Part shown: piece after piece, positions 55,868-64,000 of the stretch | How the letters are laid out: each line of letters starts with the position of its first letter | Numbering within the stretch: position 1 is the first letter of the stretch | DNA from: Chimonanthus salicifolius | Taxonomy: Eukaryota; Streptophyta; Magnoliopsida; Laurales; Calycanthaceae | Assembly (NCBI GenBank): GCA_013350335.1 | Contig: CM023540.1 | Span: 48,219,222 to 48,283,221, forward strand | Length of the DNA stretch: 64,000 nucleotides | Reading direction: 5' to 3' | Translations under genes and position numbers: made by a program | Notes under the pieces: generated by a model | The model's database searches: none | Seen by the model: only the letters and a program-made list of their open reading frames with translations | Told to the model about the DNA's origin: nothing

Positions 55868-56194
55868 CTCCCCCGCAAACTGAAGCGTGGATGAACGCGA
55901 AGCTTGGAACGTGAAGAAACACCAGGTGAAGTGCAAAAGTGGCACACCAACTGGCCACGAAGCTTTGTTGAAACAGCACACTAATTAGCTGCAAAATTTG
56001 TTGAAGAGGCAGCGTTGATTGGCTGCAAAAGACGACAGGCGGCGAACACCAATGGCGGCCTGAAACACAGAACTTGGCAAGGACGACGGCAGTGGCCGTA
56101 AGACAGTTGTCCGGCAAAAATAGTGATCGCAATATGCGATTAATGCAGGCGATGAATGGCCTGAAAAACAAGGGGCTGAAGCCATCATATCGAT

Positions 56195-56510
56195 CAATCA
56201 GATCGTAAAGGCCAGCAAATAAAGGCTAAAGTCATAAAGACCAGCAAATGGGGCTGTAGCCATAAAAGGCCAGCAAATGAGACTGTAGCCATAAAAGGCC
56301 ATCAAATGAGGCTGCAGCCTGGAAAGGCCAGCAAATGAGGCTGCAACTTGGAAAGGCCAACAAATGAGGCTGTAACCATGAAAGGCCAGCAAATGAGGCT
56401 GTAGCCATGAAAGGCCAGCAAATGACCCATGAAAGGCCAGCAAATGGAGCTGTAACCATGAAAGGCCAGCAAATGAGGCTGTAACCATGATAGGTCAGCA
56501 AATGCTGGGG
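56195..56510. repeat. 29-bp minisatellite
   Basis: About ten units of period 29 bp around AAAGGCCAGCAAATGAGGCT, with one shortened unit near 56425. Because 29 is not a multiple of 3 and the unit has no stop on the minus strand, all three minus frames stay open, giving three overlapping Trp/Leu/Ala/Phe-rich ORFs with an 87-bp (29-residue) cycle. Confidence 0.9.
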
Positions 56511-58981
56511 ATGAATCAGAGTCCTCCAGATAAAATGAGTGGATGAATTCCACAACAAATGGACATGTGTCCAAAACATGCCGTCTCATTTTCGAGAAAC
56601 GACAAAAATAGGCGTGCTCGAACGAAGGGCAAGTTGCATCCCTTTCTTTAGCTGAAGTGGTCGTTGGAGAAACGACATAATGAGGCGTGCTAGAACGGCA
56701 ACACCTAAATTGGTAATCCGACGGATCACCCAAAACAGTACTCCAATGGGAGCACCAATAAATGTGATAAGAAAAAACATCAGTAGCAAAGGGGAGTGTG
56801 ACAACCGAAAACAGAGCCAAAGTGGCCCAAGTGGCGCTTTCAATAGCAACGACAAGACGAAGAAGAGGAGGTTGTGATGACCATCACAGATCTCATAAGA
56901 CCTCATATTCTCTCCCCCTTTCTTCTTCACACAGATCGTGGTGAGAAGAAACACAAAAAAAACTGAACATGTTGTTCACATCTAACAACAGTACTGTCTG
57001 GAGGACAGCTCGATGACCAAAGAAGGGCGTAAGCAACAGTGCAATACCGCTGCAGATCTGAGTTTTCAGATCTGTGAGTGCCAGCCAGTAGAAATACGGC
57101 TGGAAAGACGAAGCCCCATTACCAAAGCAGAAGTGCAGATCTGTGTGTGTGGAATCCCAAGTGGACACCGAGAGAGAAAGAGCAGTTGGAAAGTCTTTGC
57201 TTCAAGCATCTCAACCCAGAGCGGCACAAGAACTTGTACAACATTTACTCAAAGATGTTAAAGCAAAAGACCCTGTTTTTTAATTTGGTTTCTCAGAAAA
57301 CCAAGTGTCGAGATCTGTCCTTTTGGATAGTATCTCTAGTCGTTTTTCAGATCAGTCTTCCTGCTGCTGGATCTGACGCTTCAACCCTTGTTTTATTCCT
57401 GAGACATTCACATGCACCGACCATATTGAATGAGGATCACCACCTTGCTCTACTGAGCTGCTGCTACACCCCAAATACTTGAAGCTTGGTGCTTTGTGAT
57501 TGGAGCTTCTCATCCTACTGCTCTTTCCGGCTTAAGATGCCAAAACAATTGGCCAAGGGAGCAAATATTTCTAATGTTTCCTTTGCAAACCTCTGTCGTT
57601 TGGCCAAAGGTAATGCTTCAAGCGTCATCATATTGTGCAGTCTGTCTGCAGAAAGTGGAACTTGAAAAAAAAAGAACTGCTGAGATGGACTGATACAGAT
57701 CTCAGATCTAAGAAAATGAAACCCAGTTGGTAGCGATGGCAAGAACGGCAACCAACCCCAGATCGGTATTGTTTTCACCGATCTGAAGACAGGCGAGCGT
57801 CAGCCCAATGCGGGAGATAATGTCTGCAGTCTAGCAGCGATGAGAGCACAGCAGATCTTGGGATCAGAAATTCCAAGTTGGTGGCGACGGCAAAGGCAGC
57901 GGAGGAGCAGAGCGTCGGATCTGTGATGAGCAATAATCAGATCACCGTATGTGTGAAAGCAGGGCTTGAACAAATCTGCCCTTGTATGTAGAAATCAGAT
58001 CTGAAGTGATCGACAATAATGGATGATCGGTGCTGTAGCAAATCTTGCATTTTTTTTTTTCTCTCTTTCAGAGAAAGAGGGAAGCAGCAGATCGGGCAGC
58101 AGAAAAAGCTGAGTGACGGGTGGCATAAACCAGCAACAGAGACGAAAGAAGCTGCAGTAGCGATGAAGATGGTGGATTTCTGCTGGATCTGGGCATGCCA
58201 CGGCTTGACAGTGGCGGTCAGGCTAACGGATCTTCACAAATCTTGCAGAGTTGAAGCAGAGAGAATCCCGATCTGCAAATGGAGCGGCAAGGCGAAGATC
58301 TGAGTACAGCGGCAAAGGCAGTGGTAGCGACGATGCTGCATATCTGTATCGCATTCTCCGTTCTGATGGAGCAGTGGGCGGCAGCTGCTGAAGGCTACGA
58401 TTCTGGCATTGGCTGATCTGGTCCCTCATATCAGATTTGAAAAACTGAAGCCAGCAAGGATACAACAGGACAAAGGCGAAAGAGGGCTATGTGGTTGCAA
58501 ATCTCAGGTGGTCTGCAAGACTGCTTCAAAGCTTCCACAGAAGGTTGAATGACGATCCCCTGCAACGGCGCCAACTATTTGTCCGGGAGTATGACCGAAC
58601 TACGGCAGATCTCAGTCGTTGATGAAAAACTCTCAGCAAATCAATTGGAGATCCCTCTTGCTGTTCGAACCAGTCAGTCCACGAACACTGCCTGTCTCAT
58701 AGAAACAGAGATGTAGAAGGCAAATCTGGGTGCCAGTTGGCGATGGGTGAAACAGGGTCAGATCTAGGGGCAGATATCTGGGCTTTGCAACAAACTGGTT
58801 GTGGATAGAATGGCTGGAGTTCCCTCTTGTGTTGGATCTGAGATGGCAAACCAGTCAGAGAAGCATGTAGAAGCAAGTGCAAAACGCCCCTCCCTCTACT
58901 AACAAGATTCGTTGGGCAAAGGGAGAGAAGAGGAACTCAGAAATCGACCCTCAAACTAAGATCATAATTGCTCTGATACCA

Positions 58982-59176
58982 TGTTAGAAAAGAGAAAATT
59001 GTATTGAATACCTAAACTATTACATGTATATATAGCCTCTACCCGACCTTAGGGCTATCATAATTAGACTCAAACACTTAACTAATTATAAATCAAATAC
59101 ACCTCTTAATTAGAGGTAAACCCAAACTAGAATCCTAATTACATTATAATTAAGATAATCTAAATATATTTCAACA
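58982..59176 (-). repeat. 5' LTR of the LARD-like element
   Basis: 195 bp, nearly identical to 55673-55867. The PBS abuts its inner end. Confidence 0.92.
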
Positions 59177-60419
59177 AATCCTGGTATATATAAAATAATT
59201 TCAACTAGCGTAGGCCTCACGTGACAGAAAAACAAAAACACTGGCATCGATGTAAGCCTGCGTTGGGACTGTAGAACGGACGAAATTTCAAAATTTTGAA
59301 AACTCAAAAATTTCCGATACTCTGGCGTCTAGTGCGAGAACCTGTGATAGAGCGTTGTTATTTTTCTCCGTTCGAGGAAGTTTGGCAAAAGCAAGTATTT
59401 GAAATATTTAGCATAAATGAGATCCAACGAGCTATATTTATATATATCTCCTAGCTGCTGTAATTTTGAAAATAATAAGAAATAATCCTCTCTTCTCTAT
59501 GGTTTTTTTCTTCAGAGTTTTCCACGTCAAAAGTTGTGTTATAGTGTGATTGTATTTTCTTTACATGCTAACAGAACTTAGGAATCCCTTAACAGAACAG
59601 GATGGTTGGTGATATTCTTTCCGTCAGAGAGCCTCGGAGAAAAGATTGTTGGGGTGGGAATGAGAGACTCACATTTAAGGAGGGAAATCTAAGAACCTAT
59701 AATGGAATGGATCACTCCACCTATAGGCTAGTCTTTTGAGCTGGAAATCGGGTCCTAACAATGGTATCTTATATAAATGGAGAAAATGATTTTACAAATA
59801 GAAAGAAATCATTAACTATGAAACCCAACAATTACGTTGTTGAAAACCCTATCCAAAAACTGAAATTTCGATGCAGGAAAAAAAAGAAAAAAAAGAGAGA
59901 TGATGTCCTACAATCCAAACAGACAAAAAGCATACATCTTCACCAGAAAAAATAAAAGGAGAGAAAGAAATAGATAATAATATTTGAAGAAGAGTGGAAG
60001 AGATGATAAGATTACCCAGAAAGAGAGAATCGATGAGATTTGAAGAAGTCTAAGGTGAGAAATGAGAAGGCCAACGACTCGTATTCGACTCTCTATTTAA
60101 AGAAGCGGATAGCATAGTCGAGTTGGAAATAATACCCAATTTTCCTCGTGAAATTTCAAGACAGATTTTGATTCTTATTTTATTTTTAATATGAGTATCC
60201 TCATCCCATAATTGAGGTGGGACTAATGGCATAAGCATGAGTAAACCTTTTAATCTACATAGACTTTTAAGTCGATGGGGAGTTATCCTATGAAGAGTGG
60301 CCTGGAAGGATTGAGTGTAAATCGAACTCAAGACCAACACCCTCATGTTGATTATTTCTATTAAAGTTGATTGCATATTAGCATGGTCTACACTCCATGA
60401 TTGGGAATAGCACAAGTGT
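59177..60419. other. Intergenic DNA of right arm
   Basis: Mirrors about 16360-17620. No gene was found. Confidence 0.5.
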
Positions 60420-60700
60420 AAATATCGGCCAATACATATTGCATCGGCGGACATATATTGGAAAATTGAAGGCCAATATATATATTGTCCAATAGGATAT
60501 GTATCGACCTTCCCAGGAAGATATAGGCCGATAAAAGCGATATATATCACTTAAAATATCGTTAATATCATGAATTTCAATCTAAAAACAATTAAAAAAA
60601 AAAAATCAAATATCGGTAGAGGGAACCACCACGTATTGCCAATAAATCGCCAAATTAGCACCGGTATATCGCTCAGAATATCGGCAATATATCATAAAGT
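60420..60700. repeat. CGATAT island 2, right arm copy
   Basis: Partner of 16040-16350, with the same ATATCG/CCGATA word content. Confidence 0.6.
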
Positions 60701-60704
60701 CGGT

Positions 60705-62543
60705 GAATTTATTATGAAATTCTCAAAATTTTGAAGATAAAGATATTGAGACCGTTTGAAATTCCCACTATGAACACATTCAAGAAGTTAATGTTTGTTT
60801 GAAGAAAAAGAGATGAAAAAGTGAATATTTTTTTGAAGAAAAAGAGATTTGTGACCGTTTGAAATTCTTTTATAAAAAAGTTGCACTTAAGGACAATTAT
60901 GGAGATGCATATATTATTATATTGTCGTATACTCCGTATAATCTTATATAAATTGGATACTTTAATTATGATTGTGAGATTTAATTTAAAGTGGTAACGG
61001 GAGGAACCTGTATTGATGGAAAACATTGTGGATAGGATTGATTGAAAAAAATAGAATTTAATTTTTTTGAAATATATAGATATAAATAGATAGCTAAATC
61101 AAGAACAATAATACATCGAAACACCTCTGACAATCAATAATACACATCCATATGTGACTAAAAGAAGACATGATTGTGACTCAAACATGAGAAACACTTG
61201 CAGTCCTATATATGTTAATAATTTGTTTATCTATGTTTCATTATATATCATTAATCATTGTACAACATGCTGACATGGGATTGGGAGTAATGGTCATGAA
61301 CTAATAATTTATCATTTTCGATCATTTCATTAATTAATTTTGAACATCTATTTTCGTAACTTAAAAATAACACTGATTAACTAAGTCAATAAGTTAACAA
61401 AATATTTGTATAATTTTTTTCAGAATTTTCTACAATGTTTTGTAATCTATCATCATTTTATTAATAATTTTTGAAATTCGTGATATTGCAACTTCAAAAT
61501 AATACTTTAACATGTAAATGACAGATATTTAATGAAAAAATTTCATATCCATGAAACCCATAATTTTTTGAATTTTTATAAATTTTTTACTTTTTTGAGG
61601 TGAGAGAGAATAAATTCGCTACTATATGAGCCAATATATTGACCCAACCAAATTTTGAACCCCTGTGGAATAGTACTCATATACACCATCGTCTCATATT
61701 GGTTTCCCTCTCGAACTGGTGTTTACATTTTTATTCGGTGTATCATTTTTAAGAGTCTCGGTGGTATTTGACATATCTCAGTGACAATCTGTCAAGAGTA
61801 GGTGCTCTTATTATAAAAAACATCAGTGTTCTTATCAATTTCTTTTGTTGGTTATCAATTATTTACAAAATAATACATATAAAAATTAGTAATGTCGGGT
61901 TTTTAGAAAATCAACTTAGAAAATTTAATATCGTTTATGTATCATTTTCAAAAAAACTCACTATTCTATGGAAATTCATTGTATATCTATTCTTCATGTA
62001 ACAAAAATGATCTTATATCCACATCTAAGGGTGGAATCCACCAATGATGGGACAATGGTGGATATGTGATACACAAAAATCACCTTCATAGAAATAAAAA
62101 TTATGACTAAAGTGATTAAAGTATTGAGATCTTAAAATGATGAGTAAATAATTTAATTAAGGTTATTTTTAATGAGTCACTATTCAAAGAAATATAAATT
62201 TGATAAATCAATCACTATAATTTTTTATGAATTTCTCTCTGAAATAAAGCGGTAAATAAATTATTGGCAATTGTGACACATAAGATTACTTATTAAAAAT
62301 TTAAACGGTTCATTCATTTCTAAACATAAATGTATATTTTTCATATTTTATTAAACTATTCGACTCACCGATTGATGAATCAAATGAGAAATGTGTGATA
62401 AATTCTATAGATTTCTTTTATCAAATATTTTTCGTTTGTCTATCAAATAATGAATCCAATAGTTTCACAAATTTTTTTATTATTTAAAAATGCATATTAA
62501 TATGTGTTTAGAGATTAATCAATGCTATAGATTTTTAATAAAT
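60705..62543. other. Intergenic DNA of right arm
   Basis: Mirrors about 13990-16030 without the two left-arm MITEs. It contains a weak CGATAT island at 61600-61760. No gene was found. Confidence 0.5.
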
Positions 62544-62560
62544 AAACCATATGTGCCTCA

Positions 62561-62721
62561 CCCACATGAGTGTAGTTCAACTGGTTGTCTCCCACCTCAA
62601 AAAATAGGAGGTTGTGGGTTTGAACCCCTATGGCTTATCCCTAGTGTGTCCTAGGGATAGTGGGTTAACCTGCGAAGATTTTTAGCTCGGTATCCCACGA
62701 TTTCCCACATGTAAATTAAAA
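62561..62721 (+). mobile_element. tRNA-derived SINE, better preserved copy
   Basis: A-box-like GAGTGTAGTTCAACTGG (62568-62584), B-box GGTTTGAACCC (62617-62627), body with GTCCTAGGGATAGTGGG, and a short A-rich tail. Flanked by a target duplication of about 17 bp with two mismatches (AAACCATATGTGCCTCA at 62544-62560 and AAACCATACGTGCCTCG at 62722-62738). It is the ortholog of the minus-strand SINE at 13823-13985, so it predates the duplication. Confidence 0.9.
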
Positions 62722-62738
62722 AAACCATACGTGCCTCG

Positions 62739-63149
62739 AATGCAACCAATTGCTGTCAGATGGCTTACATCTTTTTCATTAAACTGGTGGACTACCTATC
62801 TATGGTTGACATATTCTCCTTATTTTGTATTCAGAGAACATTATTTTCTTTTGTATCTAATCTATTGATGGCAAGTGTTGTCTAAATTTACATGTTTCAA
62901 GTATGTACATAAAGCTTCTGGAATCCAATCCCTGTTTGCTACTTTCTTGGTTCATGAATATTTAAAGCCAATGATAAGTCTTATTCCTACATTGAATGGT
63001 ACATCGTCCGATTAAAAATTTTGAACCTTGTTGCTGATGATGGTGTTTTCACCCCCTGCAGCTTTGCTGATTCCTACACTCACTTAAATTATTGGTTGAG
63101 ATCAATTTTTAAGTTAGAGTAAAAGTAAAATCAGGGAGAAAAATCTCAG
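62739..63149. other. Intergenic DNA of right arm
   Basis: Mirrors about 13430-13820. Nothing else seen. Confidence 0.5.
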
Positions 63150-63480
63150 AAAAATGAGTTACCGGCCATATCGGTCCAGATCTCTCTCTCTTTTTTTTTT
63201 GGGAAAAATATCGGGATTTTTTTATATTTTAATTTTTATGAACTAAAAAGAAGATAAAAAATGAAAGGAGGCTCGATTTTGGAAAAAAAAAAAATCAAAA
63301 TCACAAATATCGGCTGATATCTGGGCCGATATTGGCCCAATACGGTTGATATCGGCTGAGATATTGGTCTGGGCCCACGACTAAAATAGTTTAAAAAAAA
63401 AATGGATGATATTTAATAATATCGGCCGATATCAACACAGTACGGTCGGTACTAACTGTATCAGCCAAGATTTGCACACT
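63150..63480. repeat. CGATAT island 1, right arm copy
   Basis: Partner of 13090-13415. Its outer end CCAAGATTTGCACA again resembles the MITE termini at 15783 and 50264. Confidence 0.6.
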
Positions 63481-63904
63481 TATCTCCACTAAAACTTATA
63501 AATGGATGAATTCATCAATTTTTTTAGAATTTAACTAATCTTTTTGAAATATGACCAATTTTTTTTGAAATTTTACTTGGCCAAAAATTTGACTAATATT
63601 GACATTTAAAGTTTTTTGAAGAGATTGGATATTTAAAATTTGAACCTCATCTCACCATTTTAGTCATGTGATTTATACTTTGAAAATTTGATTGCTATAA
63701 ACTCTTGATTTTTCATGACCCATCTTATAATGCTGCTTAGATCATATTAGAGAGTTCCTTAAATATATCATTATCATCTATGAAATTCTTTATCCATTTC
63801 ATCCGGCCATGTGGCACCTAGTCCAAGAAAAATGTGCAGTTTTCCTATTAAAACTAATACTCCAATCTCCTTAAAGCTGGCCATAGTAAAATAGATTAGG
63901 TAGA

Positions 63905-64000
63905 TGTGATACATTGACCTAGTTTAGCGACTAATAAGGTGATTTGTGGCAGTTACTGGTGTTGTGGTCCGATTACGGGGTGAGCTTTGTGTAGAGTCCA
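63905..64000 (+). mobile_element. Terminal part of the solo LTR shared with left arm
   Basis: Starts TGTGATAC after GTAGA (63900-63904, the complement of the TSD TCTAC) and matches the reverse complement of 12572-12667. The LTR runs off the window end. Confidence 0.85.

Larger units (their letters stand above)
55673..59176 (-). mobile_element. Young non-coding LTR element (LARD-like)
   Basis: Two 195-bp LTRs (55673-55867 and 58982-59176) differ at about 4 sites by eye. On the minus strand the right LTR is 5', followed by the perfect initiator-Met PBS TGGTATCAGAGC (58970-58981), and the G-rich PPT GCGGGGGAGTG sits next to the left LTR. The 3.1-kb interior has no gag or pol I can recognise. 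It has a 29-bp minisatellite (56195-56510) and a strong excess of AGATCTG words (57050-58950). The left arm shows the empty site near 17624. Flanks GAAGC and AATCC do not form an exact TSD. A related solo LTR lies at 36877-37051. Confidence 0.9.

Noticed and set aside
56198..56820. Repetitive protein (CWPFMATASFAGLSWLQPHLLAF type)
   Set aside because: All three minus frames are equally open because the 29-bp unit has no stop, so there is no frame preference and no start or upstream gene structure.

Overview
This is nuclear DNA of a flowering plant. The support is a two-exon BAHD acyltransferase gene, plant-type Ty1/copia and Ty3/gypsy chromovirus retrotransposons, hAT and other MITEs, tRNA-type SINEs, a TRIM element and very AT-rich intergenic DNA. 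The species cannot be named from the sequence. There are no operons, rRNA genes, functional tRNA genes or CRISPR arrays. Only one gene looks intact: a 425-residue shikimate/quinate hydroxycinnamoyltransferase-like enzyme (HCT-like, BAHD family) at 20437-22706 on the plus strand.

The dominant structure is a large inverted duplication. Bases from about 12572 to 23991 (left arm) return in reverse complement from 64000 back to about 47088 (right arm), around a unique spacer of about 23 kb. The right arm runs off the window end, so the true repeat is longer. Each arm carries one HCT-like copy, facing each other tail to tail. The left copy is open. The right copy (49203-53759) is a pseudogene with a 2-base deletion and a terminal stop in exon 1, a 1-base deletion in exon 2, and an intron swollen from about 1.0 to 3.3 kb by a hAT MITE and an LTR-like insertion. 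Because each arm serves as an empty-site control for the other, several insertions can be placed before or after the duplication, often with exact target-site duplications (TSDs).

Layout. 1-2940: AT-rich DNA with a TATACA microsatellite and a 581-bp TRIM element. 2946-12667: three nested insertions, each with a perfect 5-bp TSD: a large solo LTR (TSD TCTAC), split by a copia-type element lacking integrase and reverse transcriptase (5168-12169, TSD CTCTC), itself split by another large solo LTR (6974-10496, TSD TGCAC). 12572-23991: left arm with the intact HCT-like gene. 23992-47087: spacer with a second member of the same gag-protease-only copia family (24606-27948, TSD CATTT), a truncated Tekay-like chromovirus with a 3.6-kb LTR full of hairpin repeats (28822-34610), a decayed hAT transposase gene whose BED-finger exon is split by a 175-bp solo LTR (about 34650-37210), a copia pol relic, a small orphan ORF and a CAF1-like deadenylase pseudogene. 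47088-64000: right arm with the HCT pseudogene, a MULE-like MITE, a young 3.5-kb non-coding LTR element (55673-59176) and a SINE.

Only the HCT-like enzyme is expected to act in host metabolism (acyl-CoA dependent ester or amide formation in phenylpropanoid metabolism). Everything else recognised is transposon, relic or pseudogene. All comparisons were made by eye.
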